This document shows positions 1-10,155 of a DNA stretch of 64,000 bases, piece after piece; positions within the stretch are counted from its first letter, which is position 1; every line of letters begins with the position of its first letter. The notes under the pieces are model-generated. The model did no database searches and had not been told where the DNA came from. It saw nothing but the letters and a program-made list of their open reading frames with translations. The DNA is from Lutibaculum sp963816555. Its GTDB lineage: Bacteria > Pseudomonadota > Alphaproteobacteria > Rhizobiales > Tepidamorphaceae. The position numbers were made by a program, and so were the translations under genes. Where the stretch lies: the NCBI GenBank assembly GCA_963816555.1, contig CAWFLD010000004.1, forward strand, positions 930,001-994,000. The letters run 5' to 3'.

Positions 1-21
1 CTCCCGCCGCGGGCTCCGCGA

Positions 22-1365
22 TTATCCGAGGAAGTATCTCCACCACACGTACACCGAGCAGATGACGAGCGAGACGAGCATCAGCGGGAAGGCGTAGAGC
101 GTGTAGGTGATGAACCTGAAGGGCACGCCGTTGCGCTCGGCGATGCCGGCGACCGTGAGGTTCGCCGACGCGCCGACCAGCGTGCCGTTGCCGCCGAGAC
201 AGGCGCCCAGCGACAGGCACCACCACAGCGGCTGGATGTTGTCCACGCCGCCGAGCTGCGGCGCCATGTTCTTGATCAGCGGGATCATCGTCGCGACGAA
301 GGGAATGTTGTCGACGATCGCCGAGAGGATCGCCGACGCCCAGAGGATCGCGAAGCCGGTCACCGTGACGCTGCCGCCGGTCATGCTGACGAGATCCTCG
401 CCGAGCAGCGCCAGCAGCCCGCTCACGTCGACGCCGTGCACGACGATGAACAGCCCGATGAAGAAGAAGATCGTGATCCATTCGACGTCGCCGAACGTCT
501 GGTGGATGTTGTGCGCGGCGTGCTCGGCGTGGTGCGACCAGTTGTCGAAGAACATGAGCACGGCGGCGCCGAACAGGGCGATGGTGGCCGGCTCGAGGTT
601 GAGCTGCCGCGCCATCACGAAGCCGACCATGACCAGCGTCAGGATCGCCAGCGACTGCTTGAGCAGCAGCCAGTCCTTGATCGACTCCGTCGGCCGCATC
701 GCCATCACGCGCTGCTCGGCCGCCTCGGTCGCGTGCATCTTGCGGCCCCAGAGCAGGTGGATCATCGCGACCTGGACGAGCAGGATCACGACGATGACCG
801 GCGCCAGGTTGTAGATGAAGTCGTTGAAGGTCAGGCCGACCTGCGAGCCGATGATGATGTTCGGCGGGTCGCCGACCAGGGTGGCCGTGCCGCCGATGTT
901 GGAGGCCATGACCTCGGCGAACAGGTAGGGATACGGCGGAACCTCGAGCGTCGAGGTGATGGCGAGCGTCACCGGGACGATCAGCAGCACCGTCGTCACG
1001 TTGTCGAGCAGCGCCGACAGGACCGCCGTCGCGATCTGCAGCAGGATCAGGATGCCGGCGGGATGCGCCCGCGCGACCCGTGCGGCCCACACCGCGACAT
1101 ACTCGAACATGCCGGAGCGCCGCGAGATCGACACGAGGATCATCATCCCGGTGAGCAGGCCGATCGTGTTCCAGTCGACGCCGCGGATGGCCTCTTCCTG
1201 GTTCAGGACACCGCTGATCACCATGATCGTCGCGCCGATCAGGGCGACGATCGAGCGGTTGACCTTCTCCGACATGATGATGGCGTAGGTGATCGCCAGG
1301 ATGCATGTCGCAAGCCACATCGGATTCAGGCCGAACAGGACTTGCGACGCCTCGTGCGCTTCCAT
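22..1365 (-). CDS. ArsB/NhaD-family (SLC13-like) membrane ion permease
   Basis: The 447-residue protein is almost entirely hydrophobic, with about 10-12 predicted membrane segments in two related halves. The first half carries DNVTT (residues 121-125) and GDPPN (165-169). The second half repeats the pattern with DNIPF and a GNGTLVGASAN loop. These paired motifs are typical of the ArsB/NhaD/P-protein permeases, which exchange Na+ or carry anions across the inner membrane; which ion this one moves cannot be read from sequence. The ATG is preceded by GAGGA at a normal distance. It lies downstream of and co-directional with mnhE-mnhF, also cation/proton antiporter genes, which makes a role in Na+/pH homeostasis plausible but not proven. 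Confidence 0.85.
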   Translation of the reverse strand: MEAHEASQVLFGLNPMWLATCILAITYAIIMSEKVNRSIVALIGATIMVISGVLNQEEAIRGVDWNTIGLLTGMMILVSISRRSGMFEYVAVWAARVARAHPAGILILLQIATAVLSALLDNVTTVLLIVPVTLAITSTLEVPPYPYLFAEVMASNIGGTATLVGDPPNIIIGSQVGLTFNDFIYNLAPVIVVILLVQVAMIHLLWGRKMHATEAAEQRVMAMRPTESIKDWLLLKQSLAILTLVMVGFVMARQLNLEPATIALFGAAVLMFFDNWSHHAEHAAHNIHQTFGDVEWITIFFFIGLFIVVHGVDVSGLLALLGEDLVSMTGGSVTVTGFAILWASAILSAIVDNIPFVATMIPLIKNMAPQLGGVDNIQPLWWCLSLGACLGGNGTLVGASANLTVAGIAERNGVPFRFITYTLYAFPLMLVSLVICSVYVWWRYFLG

Positions 1366-1516
1366 GAAATTCCTCAGTCTTCGTAGATTATGGCGCGGAC
1401 GAAGAGGGCCGCGTCGCCCCGTGCCCCCGGCACCCCGGCGGCCGTCCGCTCGACGCGAGCGGCAGCCGGCCCGGCTCTTAGATGCTCCCCAACGCTGAAT
1501 CCGGCGTAAACCCCGC

Positions 1517-1801
1517 TCACCGAGACGTCTCCTCGCCGCCCCAGTGGGAGAGGTCGCCGAAGCGGAAGAACTTCAGCACCGCGATCGTCGCGATCATGTT
1601 GAGAAGCCCGTACAGGATCCCGACGTCGAGAAACTCGGGCCGTCCGGTGAGAAACCCGAAGACGGCGAGAAGAAGGATGGCGAAATTGCCGATCGAGTTC
1701 GCCGCGAGCAGCCGGTCGAAGACCGTGGGGCCCAGAAGCGCCCTGGCGACGGTCAGGCTGGCGGCGACCAGAATGGCGAAGGCGGCGACGGCGAACATCA
1801 T
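1517..1801 (-). CDS. mnhF: Multisubunit Na+/H+ antiporter subunit F (MnhF/MrpF)
   Basis: This 94-residue protein has three hydrophobic segments and the family-typical FDRLLAANSIG loop followed by a tail of acidic and polar residues, matching MnhF/MrpF in size and pattern. Mrp subunit F is a small inner-membrane subunit of the multi-subunit monovalent cation/proton antiporter. The start, a double ATG at 1801, overlaps the mnhE stop by 4 bases, so the two are translationally coupled. The expected third gene of the usual E-F-G triplet, mnhG, is absent: the 150 bases after the stop code for nothing membrane-like before the NhaD-type permease begins. No large MrpA or MrpD gene is in the window. 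Confidence 0.88.
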   Translation of the reverse strand: MMFAVAAFAILVAASLTVARALLGPTVFDRLLAANSIGNFAILLLAVFGFLTGRPEFLDVGILYGLLNMIATIAVLKFFRFGDLSHWGGEETSR

Positions 1802-2286
1802 CGGCTGAGCCCCTCGAAGCGCGTCACGCGGCGATCCATCGTGCCTTCCGCGGTCGCTTCGGCGCTGTCCCGCGTCAGCGCGTGGACGAGGATCGTGCGC
1901 TTGTCGAGCGACACCGTCGTGGAGATCGTGCCGGGCGTCAGGGTGATCGAGTTCGCGTAGGTGGTGAAGCCGACCGAGCTGCGCTGCGAGGCGTGCACCC
2001 GGACCATCGTCGGGCTGATCTGGAGATGCGGCTTCAGGATCTCCCTGGTCACGTCGATCGTCGACTTGACGATCTCCCAGACGAGCCAGGGCCAGTAGGT
2101 GAAGGCGCCGACCATGAAGCCGATCGGGTGCGCCTCGCGGTCCATCAGCCCGGTGCGCATCATGAACAGGGTGACGAGCGCGGCACAGACGAAGCCGACG
2201 GCCATCAGCCAGGCCTCGTAGTGACCGGACAGAAGCAGCCAGAAGGCGAAAAGCGCCACCAGCAGGCTGAGGCCTCTCATGACCAC
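1798..2286 (-). CDS. mnhE: Multisubunit Na+/H+ antiporter subunit E (MnhE/MrpE)
   Basis: The 162-residue protein has two N-terminal hydrophobic helices and then a soluble domain containing the family hallmarks YANSITLTPGT and HALTRD-like segments. This is the profile of Mrp/Mnh subunit E, a membrane subunit required for assembly or activity of the Mrp cation/proton antiporter. It heads a two-gene unit with mnhF, overlapping it by 4 bases. It is transcribed away from msrB, and the 206-base gap between them must hold both promoters. Only the E and F subunits are present here, so the remaining subunits must lie elsewhere or this is a remnant pair. Confidence 0.88.
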   Translation of the reverse strand: MVMRGLSLLVALFAFWLLLSGHYEAWLMAVGFVCAALVTLFMMRTGLMDREAHPIGFMVGAFTYWPWLVWEIVKSTIDVTREILKPHLQISPTMVRVHASQRSSVGFTTYANSITLTPGTISTTVSLDKRTILVHALTRDSAEATAEGTMDRRVTRFEGLSR

Positions 2287-2402
2287 CGCTCGTTTCCCCC
2301 CATCGATTGTCGGCGGCGGCTCTTGTGGCCCCGATCCCGGACGTCACGAAAAATACGCAAGAGGCAGGCCCCGTCAATGAAAACCGGACGTCCGTCGGAT
2401 TC

Positions 2403-2412
2403 TGGTATACCA
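2403..2412. promoter_or_regulatory. TGGTATACCA palindrome, possible GntR-type operator
   Basis: A perfect 10-base palindrome TGGTATACCA sits in the mnhE/msrB divergent gap, about 25 bases upstream of the predicted msrB -35 box. The sequence matches the core of operators used by FadR-subfamily GntR regulators. No GntR gene is in the window, so the assignment rests on the motif alone and chance occurrence cannot be excluded. Confidence 0.3.
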
Positions 2413-2436
2413 CCGGCTGCTGCAGAAGAAGCTGAT

Positions 2437-2464
2437 TTGCGTCGAGAACTCAGTGCACTATCTT
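2437..2464 (+). promoter_or_regulatory. Predicted sigma70-type promoter of msrB
   Basis: A -35 element TTGCGT (2437-2442) and a -10 element TATCTT (2459-2464) are separated by 16 bases and lie 28 bases upstream of the msrB ATG. A strong ribosome binding site GGAGGATT follows at 2482-2489. Confidence 0.45.
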
Positions 2465-2492
2465 CCCCGAAGAACCGTTCCCGGAGGATTAA

Positions 2493-2909
<417 letters not shown>

Positions 2910-2922
2910 AGAAGACGACGAC

Positions 2923-5028
2923 ATGACCGACCCGACGGCCGCCGCGATCGAGCCGCCGCGCGCAGAGGCGCGCCCCCACGAGACGCGTCATCACGATCGC
3001 GTGAGGCAGGACCCCTATGCCTGGCTGCGGGCGGAAAACTGGCAGGAGGTGATGCACGAGCCCGCCCGGCTCGATCCCGCGATTCGGCGCCACCTCGAGG
3101 CGGAGAACGCCTGGACGGCCCACCTGATGGCGGGGACGGAGGATCTCCAGGCACAGCTGTTCGAGGAGATGCGCGGCCGCATCAAGGAGGACGATTCGAG
3201 CGTCCCCTCCCCCGACGGCCCCTTCGCCTACGCCACGCGCTACCGCACGGGCGGCGAGCATCCCCTGCTCGTGCGCACCCCGCGCGACGGCGGCGACGAG
3301 GCGGTGCTGCTCGACGGCGACGCGATGGCGGAGGGCCACGACTATTTCCGCCTCGGCGGTGCCGGCCACAGCCCCGACCACCGGCTGCTCTACTACGCCG
3401 CCGACACGGCGGGCTCCGAGTTCTACACGATCCGCATCCGCGACCTCGAGGGCGGCGGCGAGCTCGACGACGAGATCCGCGACACGACCGGCGGCGCCGT
3501 GTGGTCGCCGGACGGGCGCGCCCTCTACTACACGCGGCTCGACGCCAACCACCGGCCGCGCCAGGTCTTCCGCCACGTCCTGGGAGAGGATCCGGCCCTC
3601 GACGACCTCGTCTACGAGGAGGCGGACGCGGGCTTCTTCGTCGGCGTCGGCCGCACGCAGTCCCGCCGCTTCATCGTCATCGACGCGCACGACCACGAGA
3701 CGAGCGAGGTCTGGCTGATCGACGCGCAGGCGCCGGACGCGCCGCCGCGCCTCGTCGCGCCGCGGGAGAAGGGCGTCGAGTACCACGTCGAGCATCACGG
3801 CGACGACCTCGTGATCCTGACCAATCGCGGCCAGGCGGAGGACTTCAAGCTCGTCACCGCCCCGGCCGACGACCCGCGCATCGACAACTGGACCGACCTC
3901 GTGCCGCACCGCGAGGGCACCTACGTCATCGACGCCGTGCCCTATGCCGGCCACCTCGTGCGGCTCGAGCGCGAGGGCGGGCTGCCGCGCATCGTCATCC
4001 GCCGCTGGAGCGACGGCGCCGAGCACGAGATCTCGTTCCCCGAGGAGGCCTACTCGCTCGGCGTGCTGCACGGCCACGAGTACGACAGCGCCTCGCTGCG
4101 CTTCAGCTATTCCTCGCTCACCACGCCGTCGCGCATCTACGACTACGACATGGAGAGCCGCGACCGGGTCCTGCGCAAGGAGCAGGAGGTGCCGAGCGGC
4201 CACGACCCGGAGCGCTACGTCGTGCGCCGCCTGCAGGCGCCGGCGGCCGACGGCGAGACGGTGCCGGTGTCGCTGCTGATGCTGAAGGACACGCCGGAGG
4301 ACGGCTCCGCGCCGTGCCTGCTCTACGGCTACGGCTCCTACGGCATCACCATTCCCGCGGGCTTCAACACCAACATCCTGTCGCTGGTGAACCGCGGCTT
4401 CGTCTTCGCGCTCGCCCATATCCGCGGCGGCCGCGACAAGGGCCAGCGCTGGTACCGCGAGGGCAAGACGGCGAAGAAGCTCAACACCTTCACGGACTTC
4501 ATCGCCGCCGCCGACCATCTCGCGGCGGCGCGCGTGACCTCGTACGACCGCATCGTCGCGCATGGCGGCTCGGCCGGCGGCATGCTGATGGGCGCGGTCG
4601 CCAACATGGCGCCGGAGAAGTTCCTCGCGATCGTCGCCGAGGTGCCGTTCGTCGACACGCTGGCGACCATGCTCGACGACACGCTGCCGCTGACGCCGCC
4701 GGAATGGCCGGAGTGGGGCAACCCGATCGAGAACGTCGAGGACTACGACCTGATCGCCTCGTATTCCCCTTACGACAACGTCAGGCCGCAGGCCTATCCG
4801 CACATCCTGGCGCTCGCCGGCCTCACCGACCCGCGCGTGACCTACTGGGAGGCGGCGAAGTGGGTCGCGCGGCTGAGGGCCGAGAAGACCGACGACAACA
4901 TCCTGGCGCTCAAGGTCAACATGTCGGCCGGCCACGCCGGCGCCTCCGGCCGCTTCGACCGCCTGAAGGAGGTCGCCCTGGTCTACGCCTTCGCGCTCAA
5001 GGTGACAGGGCTCGCGGATCGGGAGTAA
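2923..5028 (+). CDS. ptrB: Oligopeptidase B (prolyl oligopeptidase family S9A)
   Basis: The 701-residue serine peptidase cleaves short peptides, in this family after basic residues. An N-terminal beta-propeller region (about residues 70-420) precedes an alpha/beta-hydrolase domain. The catalytic triad is visible as S550 in GGSAGG, D636 in LTDPRVTYWE and H671 in AGHAGASGR, closely matching oligopeptidase B. No signal peptide is seen, so it is cytosolic. The chosen ATG at 2923 lies 13 bases after msrB; the frame stays open upstream, but only inside msrB. Arg/Lys specificity is inferred from subfamily resemblance. Confidence 0.93.
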   Translation: MTDPTAAAIEPPRAEARPHETRHHDRVRQDPYAWLRAENWQEVMHEPARLDPAIRRHLEAENAWTAHLMAGTEDLQAQLFEEMRGRIKEDDSSVPSPDGPFAYATRYRTGGEHPLLVRTPRDGGDEAVLLDGDAMAEGHDYFRLGGAGHSPDHRLLYYAADTAGSEFYTIRIRDLEGGGELDDEIRDTTGGAVWSPDGRALYYTRLDANHRPRQVFRHVLGEDPALDDLVYEEADAGFFVGVGRTQSRRFIVIDAHDHETSEVWLIDAQAPDAPPRLVAPREKGVEYHVEHHGDDLVILTNRGQAEDFKLVTAPADDPRIDNWTDLVPHREGTYVIDAVPYAGHLVRLEREGGLPRIVIRRWSDGAEHEISFPEEAYSLGVLHGHEYDSASLRFSYSSLTTPSRIYDYDMESRDRVLRKEQEVPSGHDPERYVVRRLQAPAADGETVPVSLLMLKDTPEDGSAPCLLYGYGSYGITIPAGFNTNILSLVNRGFVFALAHIRGGRDKGQRWYREGKTAKKLNTFTDFIAAADHLAAARVTSYDRIVAHGGSAGGMLMGAVANMAPEKFLAIVAEVPFVDTLATMLDDTLPLTPPEWPEWGNPIENVEDYDLIASYSPYDNVRPQAYPHILALAGLTDPRVTYWEAAKWVARLRAEKTDDNILALKVNMSAGHAGASGRFDRLKEVALVYAFALKVTGLADRE

Positions 5029-5075
5029 AGGTGGCCCGAACCCAAGCCTTCTGACGAACGACCGGAGACCGCTCG

Positions 5076-6294
<1,219 letters not shown>

Positions 6295-6394
6295 GACGGC
6301 CGAGCAAGGCCCTGCCGGCCGTCCGCCGGCGGTTCGGCGAAACCTCCGTCGCGGCGGCTCGTGCGCGCCGCGATCGATCATGGGAGAGCCCGGC

Positions 6395-7534
6395 TTGACC
6401 GACGAGACAGACACCCGCCGGGACGCGCGGGCGCAGCCGAAGATCGGCCTCCTGTTCGGCGGCCGCTCGGCCGAGCACGACGTCTCGAAGCTCTCGGCCG
6501 CGAACGTCCTGAGGGCCCTCGTGTCCGACGGCTGCGACGTCGTGCCGATCGGCATCGGCCGGGACGGCCGCTGGCGCCTCTGCGGCGGCGACGTGCCGCC
6601 GGAGGCGACGAGCCTCGAGATCCCCGGGGACGCGCCGCTCGTGGCGCTCGTTCCGGGCGGCGGCGGCGAGGTCGCGTTCCTCGGCGGCGACGCCCGCACG
6701 CTGAAGCTCGACGTCGTCTTTCCCGTGCTGCACGGACCGGACGGCGAGGACGGCACCGTCCAGGGCCTGCTCGAGCTTGCCGACGTCGCCTTCGTCGGCT
6801 CGGGCGTCCTGGGCTCGGCCGTGGCGATGGACAAGGACGTTGCCAAGCGGCTCCTGCGCGAGGCGGCCCTGCCGGTCGTGCCGGGACTGGCGATGGACCG
6901 GCGCGACCGCAGGGATTTCGACGAGGTCGCCGCGACGCTCGGCACCGGCGATCTCTTCGTGAAGCCCGCCAACATGGGCTCCTCGGTCGGCGTCTCGCAC
7001 GCGGCCGGCAGGGAGGCCTACGAGCAGGCCTGCGAACTCGCGTTCCGCTACGACACCAAGATCCTGGTCGAAGCCGCCGTGCCCGGGGCCCGGGAGATCG
7101 AGTGCGCCGTGCTCGAGACCGCAGAGGGAGAGCTTCAGGCCTCGCCGCTCGGCGAGATCCTGCCGTCTGCGGCACACGGCTTCTACTCGTACGATTCCAA
7201 GTATCTCGACCCGGACGGGGCGCTCCTCAGGATCCCGGCCGACTTGCCGTCCGCGCTGTCCGACCGGATCCGCGGCCTCGCGACGGCCGCCTTCCGCGCG
7301 CTCGCCTGCGAGGGCATGGCGCGGGTCGACTTCCTGCTCCACCCCGAGCGCGACGACGAGATCTATCTGAACGAGCTCAACACGCTGCCCGGCTTCACCG
7401 CGATCAGCATGTATCCCAAGCTCTGGGAGCAGGACGGCCTGCCGCAACCAAAGCTGATGCGGGCGCTGGTCGCGCACGCCCTCGCCCGCCACGACCGGCG
7501 AGCCGGGCTCGAGACGACGCGCGCGCCCGCATAG
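6395..7534 (+). CDS. ddl: D-alanine--D-alanine ligase
   Basis: This ATP-grasp ligase makes the D-Ala-D-Ala dipeptide for peptidoglycan. Visible signatures are LLFGGRSAEHDVS near the N-terminus, HGPDGEDGT, the ATP-grasp stretch LFVKPANMGSSVGV, EIECAVL and the C-terminal NELNTLPGFT with the Mg2+-binding glutamate and asparagine. I prefer TTG at 6395 because GGGAGAG lies 6 bases before it. An in-frame ATG at 6380 has no ribosome binding site and would add five residues. Its length (379 residues) is that of longer DdlA-type enzymes. It stands alone, outside any cell-division cluster, and converges on the LysR gene. Confidence 0.95.
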   Translation: MTDETDTRRDARAQPKIGLLFGGRSAEHDVSKLSAANVLRALVSDGCDVVPIGIGRDGRWRLCGGDVPPEATSLEIPGDAPLVALVPGGGGEVAFLGGDARTLKLDVVFPVLHGPDGEDGTVQGLLELADVAFVGSGVLGSAVAMDKDVAKRLLREAALPVVPGLAMDRRDRRDFDEVAATLGTGDLFVKPANMGSSVGVSHAAGREAYEQACELAFRYDTKILVEAAVPGAREIECAVLETAEGELQASPLGEILPSAAHGFYSYDSKYLDPDGALLRIPADLPSALSDRIRGLATAAFRALACEGMARVDFLLHPERDDEIYLNELNTLPGFTAISMYPKLWEQDGLPQPKLMRALVAHALARHDRRAGLETTRAPA

Positions 7535-7580
7535 GCCGGCGCCCTTCGAGCGAAGCGGAAGCGGGCGACCAGATCCGTCG

Positions 7581-8510
7581 TCAGCCCGCCGCCTTCGCCC
7601 GCCGCTCCTCCGCCACGAGGTCGAGGAAGGCGCGCAGCGGCGCCGGCATGAAGCGGCGGCTTGAGAAATAAAGGCGCGGCCCCTCGAACTCGGGCCACCA
7701 GCCGGGCAGCACCGGCTCCAGCGCACCGCTCCCGAAATGGGGATCGAGCCAGTTCCGGAACGTCGCGAACACGCCGACCCCGTTGATCGCGCTGCCGATC
7801 GCCGCCGGCACGGCAGCCGCTCCCAGGACGAGCCGCCCCTCGGGCTCGATCACCACCGTCTCGCCGTCCCGCTCGAACTCCCACGGCGTCAGCGCGCCGC
7901 TCGTGAAGCGCGTGCGGATGCAGGCGTGGGCGAGCAGGTCGCGGGGGTGCTCCGGCCGGCCGTGGGCGTCGAGATAGGCGGGCGCGGCGCCGAGCGCGAA
8001 CTGCTGGACCGGCGGCCCGATCGGCACCGCGATCATGTCCTGCGCCAGCGCTTCGGCATAGCGGATGCCGGCGTCGGCGCCGGTCGCCAGCGCGTCGACG
8101 AACCGGTCCTCGACCGCGATCTCCACCCGCACCTTCGGGTGGCGGGCGAGGAAGCGCTCGACGAGCGGCGGCAGGATGTCGACCATCACGGCGCCCGGCA
8201 CGTTCAGCCTCAGCGTGCCGCGCACCGCTTCGCCGGAGCTGATCGCCGCCTCGACGGCGGCGCCCGCCTCCGCGATCAGCGGGTCGAGGCGCTGGACGAG
8301 ATCGCGGCCCACCTCGGTGACGCTGACGCTCCGCGTGGTGCGGTTGAGGAGCCGGACGCCGAGCCGCGCCTCGAGCCGCGACACGGTCTCGCTGACCGTG
8401 GAGGGCGAGGTGCCGAGCGCGCGCGCGGCGTCCCGGAAGCCGCCGGCCCGGGCGACGGCCAGGAACACCGCGAGATCGTCGAGCGAGGCGGGCGCGGGAT
8501 TGATCGGCAT
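7581..8510 (-). CDS. LysR-family transcriptional regulator
   Basis: This 309-residue LysR regulator has an N-terminal winged helix-turn-helix (about residues 5-63, with FRDAARALGTSPSTVSETVSRLE and LLNRTTR) and a C-terminal effector-binding domain starting near LRLNVPG. The start is taken at 8510 (MPINPAP). An upstream in-frame ATG at 8546 would place the start inside the candidate operator. It is divergent from an aldo/keto reductase gene starting at 8593, the classic arrangement in which the regulator controls its neighbour. The inducer is unknown. Confidence 0.92.
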   Translation of the reverse strand: MPINPAPASLDDLAVFLAVARAGGFRDAARALGTSPSTVSETVSRLEARLGVRLLNRTTRSVSVTEVGRDLVQRLDPLIAEAGAAVEAAISSGEAVRGTLRLNVPGAVMVDILPPLVERFLARHPKVRVEIAVEDRFVDALATGADAGIRYAEALAQDMIAVPIGPPVQQFALGAAPAYLDAHGRPEHPRDLLAHACIRTRFTSGALTPWEFERDGETVVIEPEGRLVLGAAAVPAAIGSAINGVGVFATFRNWLDPHFGSGALEPVLPGWWPEFEGPRLYFSSRRFMPAPLRAFLDLVAEERRAKAAG

Positions 8511-8529
8511 TCCGAACAGGCTATTCGCG

Positions 8530-8547
8530 ATTGACCGGATTATCAAT
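8530..8547. promoter_or_regulatory. Candidate LysR box between lysR and the aldo/keto reductase
   Basis: ATTGA (8530-8534) and TCAAT (8543-8547) form an inverted repeat with an 8-base AT-leaning spacer in the 82-base divergent gap. This fits the dyad T-N11-A type of LysR recognition site. Binding is inferred from position only. Confidence 0.4.
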
Positions 8548-8592
8548 CTTCCGCGCCCGACCTAGATCGGGATGGCGACAAGGGAGACCGCC

Positions 8593-9486
8593 ATGACCGA
8601 CACCCGTACCGAAACCGAAACGACCCCGCACGCGGCCGCCGCCGGCCGCTTCACCTTTCCCGGCACCTCGATCGCCGTGAACCGCATGGGCTACGGCGCG
8701 ATGCAGCTCGCCGGGCCCGGCGTCTTCGGCCCGCCGCGCGACGCGGCGGCTGCGAAGGCCGTGCTGCGCGAGGCGCTGGCGCTCGGGGTCGACCACATCG
8801 ACACGAGCGACTTCTACGGCCCGCACGTCACCAACCGCCTGATCCGCGAGGCACTGCACCCCTATCCCGCGGCTCTCACCCTGGTCACGAAGGTCGGCGC
8901 CTATCGCGACGAGAAGGGCGGCTGGCTGCACGACCTCTCCGCCGGGCACCTCGCCCGTTCGGTTCACGATAATCTCGAAAATCTCCGCCTCGAGCGCATC
9001 GACATCGTCAACCTGCGCCTCGCCGGCCCGGAGACCGACGTCGGCGAGCCGATGCGCGCGCTCCGCCGCCTGCAGGACGAGGGGCTCGTCGGTCATATCG
9101 GCATCAGCACGGCCACGGAGGCGCAGATCCGCGCCGCGCAGCACATCGCCCCCATCGTCTGCGTGCAGAACCACTACAACCTCGTGCAGCGCGGCGACGA
9201 CGCGCTGATCGACCGCCTGGCCGAGGAGGGCATCGCCTACGTGCCCTACTTCCCGCTCGGCGGCTTCACGCCCATCCAGTCGGCGGGGCTCGACGCGGTG
9301 GCGCAGGATCTCGGCGCGTCGCCGCAGCAGGTGGCGCTCGCCTGGTTGCTGCAGCGCGCGCCCAACGTCCTGGTGATCCCGGGCACCTCGTCGCTCGCCC
9401 ACCTGCGCGACAACGTCGCCGCCGCGTCGCTCGTGCTGCCCGCGGCCGCACTGCGTCGCCTCGACGCGCTCGGCACGGCGGCCTGA
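8593..9486 (+). CDS. Aldo/keto reductase
   Basis: The 297-residue NAD(P)H-dependent oxidoreductase has the AKR TIM-barrel motifs: DTSDFYGPHVTN with catalytic Asp and Tyr, LVTKVG with the catalytic Lys, QNHYNL, and the C-terminal IPGTSS cofactor loop. The ATG at 8593 is preceded by AGGGAGA; an ATG 21 bases upstream lacks a site. It is divergent from a LysR regulator that probably controls it. The physiological substrate, a carbonyl compound, cannot be read from the sequence. Confidence 0.93.
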   Translation: MTDTRTETETTPHAAAAGRFTFPGTSIAVNRMGYGAMQLAGPGVFGPPRDAAAAKAVLREALALGVDHIDTSDFYGPHVTNRLIREALHPYPAALTLVTKVGAYRDEKGGWLHDLSAGHLARSVHDNLENLRLERIDIVNLRLAGPETDVGEPMRALRRLQDEGLVGHIGISTATEAQIRAAQHIAPIVCVQNHYNLVQRGDDALIDRLAEEGIAYVPYFPLGGFTPIQSAGLDAVAQDLGASPQQVALAWLLQRAPNVLVIPGTSSLAHLRDNVAAASLVLPAAALRRLDALGTAA

Positions 9487-9516
9487 GGTCGGCAACGAGG
9501 ATGGGAGGCGGCCGGG

Positions 9517-10155
9517 CTACGGAAGCCGCAGGCCCAGCGCGACGGCGCCGATCGCCGCCTCCAGCGCCACCATCAGCTCGGCGCGTCCCGGCCGGCCGGC
9601 GGGGGCGCGCCGCGCCCTGCCCGTCTCCTCGGCCGGCCACGGCACGTGCAGGAAGCCGGCAATCGCCCCCTTCGGCGCGAGGCCGAGCGAGAGATACGTG
9701 GCGAAGTTGCAGAGGTAGCCGCCCGCATCGTGGGAGGTCCGGGCGCGGGCGCCGCGGGCATGGATCGCTGCCACGATGCGCGGCGCCGGCAGCGACGAGG
9801 CGCGGATCGCCGGGCCGCCCGGCTCGATCGCCGGACGCCGCGGCAGCTGCCCGGCCGCGTCGGGCGCAACCGGCGACATGTGGTTCTTGCCGCGCAGCTC
9901 GACGCGCGGGATACGGGCCCGCCCGTGCAGGCCGACATGCAGCACCGCGGCGGGCTGCAGGTCCCGCCACAGGCGCGGCAGCGCCTCGGCGACCGCCGCG
10001 TACTCGACGGGCAGGATCTGCGTCACGAGCTCGATGCCGTGGCGCCGCGAAAGCTCGCCGACGCGCAGCGCCCGCACCAGCTCCTCGCTCGGATTCGTCG
10101 GCGCCCCGGGAAAGGGCCGGAAGCCCGTGACGAGAACGCGCGGCGCCTGCCTCAC
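9517..10155 (-). CDS. pcp: Pyroglutamyl-peptidase I (C15)
   Basis: This 212-residue cysteine peptidase removes N-terminal pyroglutamate. The catalytic triad residues line up with the family: E86 in IPRVELRGKN, C149 in GGYLCNFATY and H170 in GFLHVPW. The N-terminus VLVTGFRPFPG is also typical. The start is a GTG at 10155 that overlaps the meaB stop (GTGA), indicating coupling within the lipoprotein-meaB-pcp operon. The glutamate region is somewhat divergent from well-studied enzymes, so the substrate may differ. Confidence 0.88.
   Translation of the reverse strand: MRQAPRVLVTGFRPFPGAPTNPSEELVRALRVGELSRRHGIELVTQILPVEYAAVAEALPRLWRDLQPAAVLHVGLHGRARIPRVELRGKNHMSPVAPDAAGQLPRRPAIEPGGPAIRASSLPAPRIVAAIHARGARARTSHDAGGYLCNFATYLSLGLAPKGAIAGFLHVPWPAEETGRARRAPAGRPGRAELMVALEAAIGAVALGLRLP

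Noticed and set aside
1374..1520. GTG-started frame overlapping the mnhF stop, at the place where mnhG would be expected
   Set aside because: The 48-residue product has no membrane helices and no MnhG motif.
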